From the NCBI GenBank assembly GCA_000531095.1, contig HG799468.1:52060-116059 (forward strand): a stretch of DNA of 64,000 nucleotides, in the 5' to 3' direction. Below, piece after piece: positions 45,343 to 54,393 of the stretch. Every line of letters begins with the position of its first letter. The stretch's first letter is position 1. The stretch is from Gemmata massiliana (GTDB taxonomy: Bacteria; Planctomycetota; Planctomycetia; Gemmatales; Gemmataceae). The position numbers and the translations under genes were made by a program. The notes beneath the pieces are model-generated. The model ran no database searches. It had not been told where the DNA came from and saw nothing but the letters and a program-made list of their open reading frames with translations.

Positions 45343-45365
45343 AACCCACCCTCAAAGGGTGGGTT
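45343..45365. terminator. 9-bp hairpin terminator
   Basis: AACCCACCC (45343-45351) pairs with GGGTGGGTT (45357-45365) over TCAAA, 3 bp after the lipid-kinase stop, and faces the convergent ArsR-type gene. Likely bidirectional. Confidence 0.8.
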
Positions 45366-45385
45366 CGAGGCCGCGCCGGGGGCCG

Positions 45386-45697
45386 TTAGTTGTGCGGGAT
45401 CTCGACCCGGCACCAGCCCAGATCGAGGTAGGTGCCCTTCGTGTTGTCGCTGCGGAATACCTTCGGGTGCAGCGAGTAAATAACGAACCGACCGTCCTTA
45501 ATATCTTCAACCAAACCCGCGAGCCGCAGAACGCCCAAGTGGTGCGACACATTCACGATCTCGACGTCAAGCGCCTTCGCGAGTTGTGTCACGTTCATCG
45601 ACCCGGTCCGAAGGCACTCGATGATCCGGATACGGTTCGGCTCCGCGAGGGCCTGGAGCATAGTGGCGCATTCTTCGGCTTGCTTCTTTTCAGTCAT
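45386..45697 (-). CDS. ArsR-family winged-helix repressor
   Basis: 103 aa from ATG 45697 (ATG 45703 also possible, but AAGGGG then sits too close). ArsR/SmtB fold: CATMLQALAEPNRIRIIECLRTGSMNVTQLAKALDVEIVNVSHHLGVLRLAGLVEDIKDGRFVIYSLHP. The recognition helix segment is VEIVNVSHHLGVLR. The classic ArsR metal site (CVC) on the recognition helix is absent, though Cys12, Cys27 and a C-terminal Cys remain. It may sense something other than metal or regulate itself. AT-rich palindromes lie just upstream of its start. Confidence 0.88.
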   Translation of the reverse strand: MTEKKQAEECATMLQALAEPNRIRIIECLRTGSMNVTQLAKALDVEIVNVSHHLGVLRLAGLVEDIKDGRFVIYSLHPKVFRSDNTKGTYLDLGWCRVEIPHN

Positions 45698-45756
45698 TGT
45701 CATGCCCCTTGCAGCACATTGAGGGAGGGAGTGGCACGGTCACCTCGGCGGAACTG

Positions 45757-45850
45757 AATACTCTGTCAGGATTTGCGGCGTCAATAACAGAGTTATTCAA
45801 TCATTGTATTTATACACCTAACCATGCCAAAAACAAGTCCGTGGTGGAAC
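45757..45850 (-). promoter_or_regulatory. AT-rich palindromes upstream of the ArsR gene
   Basis: In the AT-rich gap before the ArsR-type gene there is a perfect inverted repeat AATAAC-AGA-GTTATT (45783-45797), a partial partner CTCTGT (45761-45766), and the near-palindrome TGTATTTATACA (45805-45816). ArsR repressors usually bind such AT-rich dyads over their own promoters, so this is a candidate operator. Confidence 0.4.
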
Positions 45851-45872
45851 ATTCATGTATATACCACCGCAA

Positions 45873-46100
45873 TCACGGACCTTTACGCCCGCACCACGGG
45901 GCACCGCACGGAGGGCCGTCGCCGCGACAGTTTGTCGCAGCGCCACCCTCGGTTACGCGGCCCGGTGCGGGCAACCCAATGAGCTGGTCTAAGTCGGGAC
46001 TTTCGCACTTCGGACACGTCACCGTGGTGGCGACGCGCGACGACACGAGCGTCTCAAATGCGTGCGCGCAATTCCGGCAGGTGTATTCGTAAAGCGGCAT
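45873..46100 (-). CDS. FmdB-type small zinc-ribbon protein
   Basis: 75 aa from ATG 46100. It starts with the FmdB/regulatory-protein signature MPLYEYTCRNCAHAFETLVSSR, with zinc-binding CX2C pairs (CRNC and CPKC), then TVTCPKCESPDLDQLIGLP. The tail is Gly/Cys-rich (GPPCGAPWCGRKGP). The family is widespread and of unclear role, proposed to be regulatory. The upstream 14 residues of the open frame (MWAVATSSLKIEGF) are not part of the family. Confidence 0.88.
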   Translation of the reverse strand: MPLYEYTCRNCAHAFETLVSSRVATTVTCPKCESPDLDQLIGLPAPGRVTEGGAATNCRGDGPPCGAPWCGRKGP

Positions 46101-46192
46101 GAAACCCTCAATTTTCAAGCTAGACGTGGCGACGGCCCACATTCTTCAAACGGCGACGAACTTCGACCCAAAAAGTGTACGACCGAGCGCCG

Positions 46193-47098
46193 CTACTTTC
46201 GGCGTTTCTTATACAGTTCGCCCGCCCGGTAAAAAATCTCGCGCTCGTCGGGCGAGAGACTCTCCGGGCCGTATTTGGAAACTTTCTCCAGCACCGCGTC
46301 GAGTTTCGCTTCGAGCTGCTCGTCGGCCGGCCTCCGTGGTGGCGCCTCGACCACAGCGGCGACCGGCGCGGGCGCATCCTCGACGGGGGGCGCGATCACC
46401 CGGAGCTTCGGGCGGGCGCGCGTTTTCGGAGCCGCGGTGAACAGGTTGCTAAACCGCACCCCGCTCTGGAAGTAGATCAGCCCGAAAGCCGCCCCGCCCA
46501 AGTGCGCGAGGTACGCGATCCGCCCACCCCGCGGGTCCGCAGCGCCCAGTGCAAATAGCGCGTCGAAGCCAACGAACACGACCACCATCAACCAAACCGG
46601 CATCGGGATGAAGAAGTACAGGCGCACCTGCGCACGCGGGAAGTGAAACGCAAACAAGACGAGAGTAGCAGTTACCGCGCCACTCGCGCCGATGGCCTTC
46701 CCCACAGCGGTCAGCCCGACCAACTGCCCGCCGAGGTAGAACACGTTCGCGCCGACCGCGCTAAAGAGGTAGAACAGTACGAGTTCGCGCGACCCGCGAA
46801 CGGCTTCGAGGCTCGTACCGGCCCAATACAGGATGAGCATGTTGAAAAACAGGTGCCACAGGTCCGCGTGCAGGAACGCGCCCGTGAGGAGCCGCCACAC
46901 TTCACCGCGGAGGACCGCGTCGGTGTCGAACGCGCCGTATGCCACGAGCGGGCTCAGCGCACGCGGCCACCCCGTCATGATCTGGCCGAAGAACACGCCC
47001 ACCGTGATCGCGATCAGCCAGACGGTCGCCCCTTGCTGGCCGACCCGGTCCAGAAAACTGGGGCCTTCGCGATAATAATCACGGTCCTGAATGCCCAT
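46193..47098 (-). CDS. Rhomboid-family intramembrane serine protease
   Basis: 301 aa from ATG 47098. Six predicted membrane helices with rhomboid motifs: WRLLTGAFLHADLWHLFFNMLILYWAG (HxxxN), the catalytic Ser motif KAIGASGAVTATLVLFAFHF (GASG) and the catalytic His in IAYLAHLGGAAFGLIYF. After the membrane part there is a cytosolic Ala/Pro-rich tail of about 80 aa ending in a short helix (LDAVLEKVSKYGPESLSPDEREIFYRAGELYKKRRK), which resembles the 'DxxLdkisexGlesLt..E+..L' C-terminal domain common in planctomycete rhomboids. It cleaves transmembrane substrates; the target is unknown. Confidence 0.92.
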   Translation of the reverse strand: MGIQDRDYYREGPSFLDRVGQQGATVWLIAITVGVFFGQIMTGWPRALSPLVAYGAFDTDAVLRGEVWRLLTGAFLHADLWHLFFNMLILYWAGTSLEAVRGSRELVLFYLFSAVGANVFYLGGQLVGLTAVGKAIGASGAVTATLVLFAFHFPRAQVRLYFFIPMPVWLMVVVFVGFDALFALGAADPRGGRIAYLAHLGGAAFGLIYFQSGVRFSNLFTAAPKTRARPKLRVIAPPVEDAPAPVAAVVEAPPRRPADEQLEAKLDAVLEKVSKYGPESLSPDEREIFYRAGELYKKRRK

Positions 47099-47354
47099 GA
47101 GCCGCACCCCGCGCGCCGCACTGATTTCGAGTTCTAATACCTTACCAGACGGTACACGGAACGGGAACGAACCGCCACACAGTCCGTGCCGCGCCCGAAG
47201 CACCCGACAACTCGCTTGACTTTTTCCGTCGTATATTATCAAGCGCTATAACACTTCATTTCAATTCGATAAATTGTCCGTTTGCCTCAAACAGAGTACG
47301 CCAGCACGGAAGCCCAAGCGCCGGCACACGTGAGGTCGTGGCGCGTCGCACGCA

Positions 47355-47531
47355 GGTGAACCCCGCCCGCAAGGGCGGTGGGTGTTTAATCGTGGCCCCA
47401 CGTATGGGTAGGCATGTACGGGCACTCCCGCGCGTCACCCGCCGCCCTTGCGGGGGCACTCCGACCTCGGTCGACCGGTACTCCGCGTACTGTTGGCGCG
47501 TCACCCGCCGCCCTTGCGGGCGGGGTTCACC
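47355..47531. repeat. GC-rich interspersed repeats, one inverted
   Basis: Three copies of a ~25-30 bp element around CACCCGCCGCCCTTGCGGG: an inverted copy at 47355-47384, a shorter direct copy at 47432-47457, and a full copy at 47502-47531. The first and third match at 29 of 30 positions as reverse complements, so the segment could form a large stem. No gene lies between 47099 and 47738. Confidence 0.75.
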
Positions 47532-47738
47532 TCGATCTCGTTCGGCCCACGGTGCCCTCCTTCGGTCCGCTTCTTCCGCTCGCGATTGTAACTACTGTCC
47601 CAAGAGCGGGATGCCGAGCAATCCGTCTGTGGCGGTGACCCGTCTTAAGGGTATAATCCCCTGGTGGTGTTGCGCCCCGCAATGCGATCCGGCGATTAAT
47701 GGCCCTTTGGCAGCCCGGCGCTGCCCGGAGATCGATAC

Positions 47739-50700
47739 ATGGCCGCGGTTCTTGAGCAAGCCGAAGCCGCCGCGAAGAACGGCACGCGGGTCGACGAGCA
47801 GATCGCCCAGGCGACCAGCCGCATTCGCACCCACGACCTCACGTTCGGGGGGCTGGTTCTCGTCGCGTTCGTGCTGGTTTACGCCACCGCGATGATCCTG
47901 CTCGACAAGTACCTCGGGCTCGCCGAGTGGCTGCGCCAGGTCGCGTTCCTCGGGTTCCTGGCCGCGTGCGCGGGAATCGCCTACGCCACGATCCTCAGCC
48001 CGCTCCGCAAGAAGATCAACCCGCTGTACGCGGCCAAGCGAGTCGAAAGCACCATCGACGACGCCAAGAACAGCGTCACCGGGTACGTGGACGCCCAGCA
48101 ACAGGGCACGCTCAATGCCACCGTGAAGGCCGCGCTCGCGCACCGGGCCGCAAAGTCCGTGGCCGCGGCCGACGTGAACAAGGCCGTCGACCACCGCGGG
48201 CTACTCTACCTCGGCGGCACCTCGGTCGCGCTCTTCCTCACGCTCATCGTGCTGTTCTTCGTGTTCCGGCCGGCGCAGTTCTCCTCGCTCGTGGGGCGCA
48301 CGTTCGTCCCGTTCGGCTCCGGCGACATCGTCACGCGCACGCACATCGACGTCGTGAGGCCCGACCCGGCCGAAGCCACGATCACCACCGGTCAGCCGAT
48401 CGTGGTCGCGGTTCACGTGGGCGGGAAGATCCCCAGTGCGGACGGCCCCGAGCGCGTGCGCCTGATGATTCGGCACAATCAGGCCGATCCGAACTACACC
48501 GAACTCCCAATGGTGCAGGGAGATACCTCGCGGGACTTTGAACTCCGCGTGCCGGACCACCTCGTGCAGTACGGGTTCTGTACAAGGTCGCCGGCGGCGA
48601 TGACATAACGCCGAGTACAAGGTCACGGTGCGCACGCTGCCGCTGTTCACCGAGTTCCAGACCACTTACGAGTATCCGGCCTACCTGCGTCGCAAGACCG
48701 AAAACGCGACCGATCCGCAACTCCGTGCCCCACGCGGCACGACGGTCACGCTCGTCGGGCGCACCAACCGCGACGTGCGCGAAGGGGCGATGGTCGTCGA
48801 ACCGGGCGGCGTGCGCGTGCCTGGTACCCCCGTCGCCGACAAGCCCGACAGTTTGGCGTTCAAGCTCAAGCTCATGGAATCGGGCAGTTACAAGCTCAGC
48901 TTCAACGCGACCACCGGCGAGCACAGCACGGATTCGTTCCAATCCCGGATTCTCGTCGAAGCGGACAAGGCGCCGGAAATCGCCATCAACAAACCGGAAG
49001 AAGACGAAACCACCGCACCCACGAACGGGCAAATCGCGATCGACGGCAAGGTCGGCGACGACTTCGGCATCGACACGATCACGCTCAAAATGAAGATCGT
49101 GTCGCCGGTCGAGCGCCCGCTGCTCGACCGGCCGTACCTGAACGGTAAGGAGAAGTCGTTCCACCGCAAGAAAGACAACACTTGGCCTACCGACGTCGAC
49201 TACAAGGGTTCCGTCGACCTCGCGCAACTGAAGACGGACCCGACGAATCTCCCGCTCACGCTCACACCCGACATGGTGATCGAGTTCTGGCTCGAAGCCA
49301 CCGACAACTGCACCGAGCCGAAGCCGAACGTGGGGCGCTCGGTCGCGAAGCGCGTGCGCCTCACCCCACCGAAGGTCGAACCGCAGGACAAGCAGAAGCT
49401 CGACCAGGACAAGGCGAACCGCAAGGACGAAGAACAAAAGCACGACGCGCAGCAGGAACAGAAGCTCGACCAAGAAAACCGCGATCCGAAGAACGGCAAC
49501 AACGGCGGGCAGAACCAAAATCAACCTGACAAGAAGACCGAACCGAAGAACGGCAACAACGGCGAGGGGACCAAAGAAGGCCCCCCCGATCCGACGAAGA
49601 TGCCCCCGCCGAACAAGGACAAAGACAAGGGCGAGCCAAAGACCGACAACCCAATGGGCGGCGGGATGTCCGAGACGGGCAACCCGATGGGTAACCCCAC
49701 GCCGAAGGGCGGCATGAACGACCCGTCCCCGAAGCCAATGGGTTCCCCAGAACCGAACGGCACGAACACGCAGAACGGCACCCGGCCGGACAACCCCATG
49801 CCGGAAGCGCCTCCGCCCAAGTCGCCGGACGAGAAGTCCGTCCAGGACAAGGCTGACAAGCTCAACAACGCGATCGAGAAGGAGAAGCAGGAAGGCGGGT
49901 CCGGGAAATCGAACCCGAGCGCCAACGAGAACGAGCGCACCGATTCCGCACAACAGAAGAAGCAGCCGCCCGCGGGCGACATGGGCAACGCGACCGAGCC
50001 GAAGCCGGAGCCGAAACAGGGCGAAACGAAGAACCCGATGCAGGACAACGCTCCGGCAAGCGGGAAATCCGAAGGGAAGCTCGAAAAGCCGAGTAACCCC
50101 GCGGAGCCGAAGCCGGAACCGAAACAGGGCGAAACGAAGCCGGGCAACGACCCGATGAACAAACCGGGCCAGAAGAACAGCGCGCCGTCCGAAACGCGCG
50201 ACGAACCGGTCGGCGCACCGCCGGGCGTCGACAAGGAGCCCAAGCAGTCGCAACCGAACCCGAAAGACCCGAACAACCCCAAAGATCCGAGCCCAAAAGA
50301 CCCGGATCAAAAGCAAGACCCGAACTCGGGGTCCAGGGGTAAGTCCGCGTCCCAAAAGGACGACGGGCAACAGGGCGGCGTGTCGGATTCGTCCGATAAG
50401 AAAGACCCGGCCGCGGACGCGGGCAGCGGCCCCAAGCCGATGCGCGAACCCACTCGGGGTAGTGACAAACCTAATCAGCCCCAGAACCAACCCCAACCAG
50501 CGGGTGGAACGAAGTCCGAGAACAAGCAACCCGACGCGGGCGACGCGAAGTCGAACAAGGCTCCGGCCGCCGGTGAAAACAAAACCAAAGCTCCCGAAGA
50601 CATGATGCCCGGCGGGATGGGCACGCCCGAACCCAAGCCGGAGGGCGACGCGAACCAGTCGACGAAGCCCAACGGTACGGGCGCCGCCGAAACCAAATCG

Positions 50701-52518
50701 GCCGGCAACAAGAACGCGCCCATGAACGCCGGGAACTCGGGCGTCGACAAGGGCACGGACAAGCCACCGCCGCAAGAAGGCGCTCAGCCGAGCGGCGGGC
50801 GCGACCAGGAACCGCCCAAGCAAAAGGAACTCGACGACAACCAGCGCAAGGAACTGGAAGAAGCGGCGCGGAACCTCACCAGCCCGGACGAGAAGAAGAA
50901 GCAGGACGCGCGCAACAAGCTCGACAAGGCCATCGGTGAAGACAAGCGCAAGGAGATGGAGAAGTTGGCGAACGATCTCCAGTCGCCCGACGAGAACAAG
51001 CGCGCCGATGCCCAGCGCAAGCTCGATGAACTCAAGAAACAGGCCCAACAGCAAGCGGGCAAACAGAACGGCGAGAACAGCGGGAAGCCCGACGAAAAGC
51101 AAATGAAGGAACTGGAACAGGCCGCAAAAGACCTGAACAGCCCCGACAAGAACAAGCAACAGGAAGCGCGCGACAAGCTCGACAAGGCGATCGGCGAGGA
51201 CAAGCGCAAGGAACTCGAACAGGTCGCCAAGGATCTCCAATCGGGCGACAAGGACAAGCAACAGGCCGCGCAGAAGAAGATCGAAGAGGCCATGAAAAAC
51301 GCCAAGGGCGGCGATAAAGGCGATCCGAAGAACGCTCCCAAGTTCGACGAGAAGCAGATGAAGGAACTGGAGCAGGCCGCAAAGGATCTTGCCAGCCCGG
51401 ACAAGGGCAAGCAACAAGCCGCGCGGGAGAAACTCGACAAGGCCATCGGCGAAGACAAGCGCAAGGAGATGGAGAAGTTGGCGAACGATCTCCAGTCGCC
51501 CGACGAGAACAAGCGCGCCGATGCCCAGCGCAAGCTCGATGAACTCAAGAAACAGGCCCAACAGCAAGCGGGCAAACAGAACGGCGAAAACGGCGCGAAA
51601 CCCGACGAGAAGCAGATGAAGGAGATCGCCGACGCGATGAAGGATCTCCAGAGCGGCGACGAGCAGAAGAAACAGGCCGCACAGCAGAAACTCGACAAGA
51701 TGGTCGGCGAAAAGAACCGCAAGGACGTCGAGCAATTGATGAAGGATCTCCAGTCCGACAACAAGGAAACGCGCGAGGCCGCGGAGAAGAAACTCGATGA
51801 CCTGAAGAAGCAACTGGAGAAGCAGCAGGCCGGCAAGAACGGAAAGGACGGTAAAGGGAAGGAACCGTCGAAGGAAGAACTCGCGGACCTCATGAAGAAG
51901 GCGCAAGACCTTCAGTCGAAGGACAAGGATACGCGCGAGAAGGCCGAAAAAGACCTGGACGACAAACTCGGCAAGGAGAACCGCGAGAAGCTGCAAAAGG
52001 AACTAGAGGACAAGAAGCCGGGCGGCGATCCGCAACAGGACGAAAAGCTCAAGGAGCAACTGGAGCAGATGGCGAAGGAGCAGTCGAACCCGTCACACAC
52101 CCCGACGGCCCAAAACGGCCCCGGCTCCAGCCCCAAGCCGAAAGGCGCGATGGAAGAAGACCCGCAGAACCGCCTGAAAACCGCGGAACTCCGGCTCGAA
52201 GACTTCGAGAAGAAGCGCTACGACGAGGAGTTCCAGAAAAAGCAGGGGTTCACCCAAGCGGAGTACGAGAAGTTCCTGGATAACTACACGAAGCACGTGG
52301 AGAACCTGCGTAAAGAGGCGAACCAGCCGGCCGGTAACAAGCCGCCGCAACCCGGCTCCAGTGAACCGGGCGCCCCTATCCTCGGGGGCACCGGCAGCAA
52401 GGTCGCACCGGCCGCGAAATTAGACAGTTCCGGCACCGGTGGCGGCTCAACGGTCGCACCGCCCGGCTTCGAGGACTCGAAGAAGAAGTTCCAGAAGCTG
52501 ATCCAGGAGAAGAAGTGA
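47739..52518 (+). CDS. Giant repeat-rich membrane protein (about 1,593 aa), frameshifted twice
   Basis: The N-terminal part has two or three membrane helices (LTFGGLVLVAFVLVYATAMIL; VAFLGFLAACAGIAYATIL; LLYLGGTSVALFLTLIVLFFVF), resembling DUF4175-like planctomycete proteins. A beta-rich region follows (RPDPAEATITTGQPIVVAVHVGG...). The frame stops at 48608. Two single-base deletions (about 48575 and 48611) separate it from the rest; correcting both gives YGFLYKVAGGDDITPEYKVTVRTLPLF and runs to 52518. The remainder is a Pro/Lys/Asn/Gln-rich linker (~49380-50800), then charged helical repeats (LDKAIGEDKRKE, DLQSPDENKR), including a 155-bp near-identical DNA duplication, and a C-terminal helical end. 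Likely an envelope-spanning scaffold; function unknown. Confidence 0.85.
50920..51587 (+). repeat. 155-bp near-perfect direct repeat inside the giant gene
   Basis: 50920-51074 recurs at 51433-51587 (offset 513 bp = 171 codons) with a single visible mismatch (GGT versus GGC). It encodes LDKAIGEDKRKEMEKLAND and the following helical segment up to the QNGEN motif. Such identity among diverged neighbouring repeats indicates recent duplication or gene conversion. Confidence 0.9.
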
Positions 52519-52556
52519 TCGACGCGCGATTCGTAGGTCGGGCTGTGCCCGACGGT

Positions 52557-52665
52557 GCCGAACGCCCTCACAAGGTAACTGCGAGCGCCGCACCGGGCAC
52601 TGCCATCTGACTGGGAACGCGCCGCTCATCCGGTGATGGCGGTGCCGGTGAGTTCTTTGTTCGGC
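52557..52665 (+). other. attC-like recombination site 1
   Basis: The right arm has R' GTTCGGC (52659-52665) preceded by a short unpaired spacer and the L' arm GGCGGTGCCGGTGAG. The left arm pairs with it (GCACCGGGCACTGCCATC against GATGGCGGTGCCGGTGAG), with an extra G as an extrahelical base. The matching R'' is either GCCGAAC (52557-52563) or the GTAAC at 52575-52579, which sits at the right distance. The loop shares GGAACGCGCCGCTCATC with site 4. It follows the giant gene's stop. Confidence 0.55.
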
Positions 52666-52710
52666 GGCAGCGCGCACCCGACCCGGCGCGGCTTCGCACA
52701 ATAAAAAGGT

Positions 52711-52778
52711 GGCCCCCCGCAGCTCCCAGACGGGTACAAGCACGTTGGCTTGTACCCGTCTGGGAGCTGCGGGGGGCC
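52711..52778. repeat. Perfect 31-bp inverted repeat (6-nt loop)
   Basis: Left arm 52711-52741 and right arm 52748-52778 are exact reverse complements around ACGTTG; the outer end is GGCCCCCCGC. It lies between attC-like site 1 and the first cassette-like gene. It could be a very strong terminator for the giant gene or part of a mobile element. Confidence 0.85.
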
Positions 52779-52843
52779 TCGCACACTAAACACTGGTTCG
52801 GCGGGGACTTTCCGTCCGGCCCTTGTTGCACCGGAGGTCGGAG

Positions 52844-53533
52844 ATGCCGGATCTGACTTTTTCTCAGGAGCTTCTGAAGGCGGTGGTGGGTGGAGCGGTC
52901 CCCACGGCGGTGTTAGTATTCGGCGGGCGATGGTTGCTGGATAAGTACGACATCCGCAAGAAGCAACGTGAGCAGGAGATGGAGCTCGCGGTGAAAGAAC
53001 AGCTACAGGAAACCGAGGTCAACCGCAAGCGGCGCGAGCAGGAGATCGAACTGGTCCGCTTCGTTCGGCAGCGCCAGTACGAGGCACTTCAGGAACTCTA
53101 CACCCTGTTCGCGCGATACATGTCCTTCTACCGGTTAATCAATTCGCGTCACCTCGACCTGAAGGATTCGGCGTGCCGACTGAATTTGCTTGAGCAGATC
53201 GCGGAGGCCGAGGGGCGGGTCGATGCCGCGATTCTTCGGATTGCAAGCGAGTTCGCACACGAGGACTCCGCCCGACTCGGCGGATACCTCGCCGACATGC
53301 GGCAGTCGGTGCAGATCTGGAGAGAGCGCGTTTGCCAAGGGAGCGAGCTGCCGTTTGACAGTAGCGGGCAGGCGGACTACCTGCGGTTCAAGAAGGCGTT
53401 TAGCCAGACATGTACCTACCTGGCGAGCCTCATTTATCAACGACTCGAGCCGACATCTGTGAGCGTCGAGCAGGCGGCTACGATTCTGACCACGGTATTC
53501 GATAACGTGCATGAATGGCACGGACCCCATTGA
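52844..53533 (+). CDS. Cassette gene 1: membrane-anchored coiled-coil protein, unknown
   Basis: 229 aa from ATG 52844, with GGAGG 6 nt upstream. One N-terminal membrane helix (LLKAVVGGAVPTAVLVFGGRWLLD) is followed by a charged coiled coil (KKQREQEMELAVKEQLQETEVNRKRREQEIELVRFVRQRQYEALQEL) and a helical C-terminal domain (FARYMSFYRLINSRHLDL..., SAFL-like FKKAFSQTCTYLASLIYQRLEP). The stop codon lies only two bases before the attC-like hairpin of site 2, the compact layout typical of integron gene cassettes. No family was recognised. Confidence 0.8.
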   Translation: MPDLTFSQELLKAVVGGAVPTAVLVFGGRWLLDKYDIRKKQREQEMELAVKEQLQETEVNRKRREQEIELVRFVRQRQYEALQELYTLFARYMSFYRLINSRHLDLKDSACRLNLLEQIAEAEGRVDAAILRIASEFAHEDSARLGGYLADMRQSVQIWRERVCQGSELPFDSSGQADYLRFKKAFSQTCTYLASLIYQRLEPTSVSVEQAATILTTVFDNVHEWHGPH

Positions 53534-53535
53534 GC

Positions 53536-53631
53536 GCTGCCGAACCGGGCGCTGCACCGGACCGCTGTATAATTCGTGGTTTTTAGACCTTGTCGCTCAC
53601 ACCGCGGCCGGTGAGCTTTATGTTCGGCAGC
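53536..53631 (+). other. attC-like recombination site 2 (best preserved)
   Basis: Left arm: GCTGCCGAAC (53536-53545), 5-nt spacer CGGGC, then GCTGCACCGGACCGC. Right arm: GCGGCCGGTGAGC, 5-nt spacer TTTAT, then GTTCGGCAGC (53622-53631). The R boxes pair perfectly, the equal-length spacers are unpaired, and the L boxes pair if two left-arm bases (G and A) bulge out. That is the attC architecture (R-spacer-L, extrahelical bases on one strand, variable loop). R' is GTTCGGC, one base away from the consensus GTTRRRY. Confidence 0.7.
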
Positions 53632-53655
53632 GGCAGAACCCAAAGGTTACGCCCC

Positions 53656-54219
53656 GTGGCTAAAACGATGCACCCCTCAGCAACTGCGGAAGAGGTGTTC
53701 CGCATTGGCATCTGCTTTGAAAACACGGCTCGCCTCCTCTTCGAGTCGGTCGCGCCGATCGAACCCGCTCACGCCCCGGTAGTTCTCGCACCCGAAACCG
53801 AAATTGGTGCAGCACCTCCGTGGGTAGTACCATTCGTCGTCAACCTGTCGTTCGGCGTGGAACTCTACCTCAAGGCCATTATCTGGCACGAAACCAACAC
53901 CCCACAGAGCGGGCACCGGCTCGAGGAACTGTTCCACAAACTACAGCCCACAACCCAAAGCCGAATCGAACAGAACTACAACGCGCTAATTGCAAGCCCG
54001 AAATCGTCAATTGAAATAGAACTGGGCGCGGTAGACTTCCACACCGTCCTCAGAACTTGCAGTAACGCGTTCCCCGAATGGCGATATTCCTACGAGCGAA
54101 ACATGACCTGTGGGGTGGTACTGATTCAGCCAATCGCCCGCGCAGTTAGGGAGGCAATCATTGAACTCGTCTCTCCGTGGGAGTGTCATGTGGGCATCCT
54201 GTCCACACCTCCCGCATAG
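53656..54219 (+). CDS. Cassette gene 2: HEPN-like protein
   Basis: 187 aa from GTG 53656 (AAAGG 9 nt upstream; ATG 53668 alternative). All-helical. VPFVVNLSFGVELYLKAIIWHETNTPQSGHRLEELFHKLQPTTQSRIEQNYN matches the HEPN pattern '...A.E+yLKAL......GH.L..LF..L'. The C-terminal half has FPEWRYSYERN and a conserved-looking helix. HEPN proteins are often RNases or their partners in toxin-antitoxin and defence systems, but the R-x4-6-H catalytic motif is not clear here. It lies between attC-like sites 2 and 3. Confidence 0.72.
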   Translation: MAKTMHPSATAEEVFRIGICFENTARLLFESVAPIEPAHAPVVLAPETEIGAAPPWVVPFVVNLSFGVELYLKAIIWHETNTPQSGHRLEELFHKLQPTTQSRIEQNYNALIASPKSSIEIELGAVDFHTVLRTCSNAFPEWRYSYERNMTCGVVLIQPIARAVREAIIELVSPWECHVGILSTPPA

Positions 54220-54228
54220 ATGTCTCTT

Positions 54229-54324
54229 CGCCGGACCCGGCCACGTAGTCTGTTTCTCGGCGCTCGCCGGGTGTCCGTGTCGCGGAATGGTGTCGCGGCC
54301 GGGTCGGTGAGCTATTTGTTCGGC
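54229..54324 (+). other. attC-like recombination site 3 (left end degraded)
   Basis: The right arm is intact: GCGGCCGGGTCGGTGAGC, 5-nt spacer TATTT, R' GTTCGGC (54318-54324). The left arm pairs from about 54229 (CGCCGGACCCGGCCACG, one extra G), but the R'' box expected just upstream has lost its AAC. It lies directly after the HEPN-like gene. Confidence 0.5.
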
Positions 54325-54393
54325 GGGAAATCCCAAGGCAGGGCGAACCTTTGCACCCCGGGCTGTGTCAGTGGTAAAAAGAGGGTCATCTCG

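Noticed and set aside
47355-47531. Possible CRISPR array
   Set aside because: Only three copies, one inverted, with irregular spacing and no cas genes.
48382-51996. Very long minus-strand open frame (about 1,200 codons)
   Set aside because: It is the antisense shadow of the Lys/Pro/Asn-rich repeats of the giant plus-strand gene; its Leu/Val/Arg-rich translation has no domain motifs.
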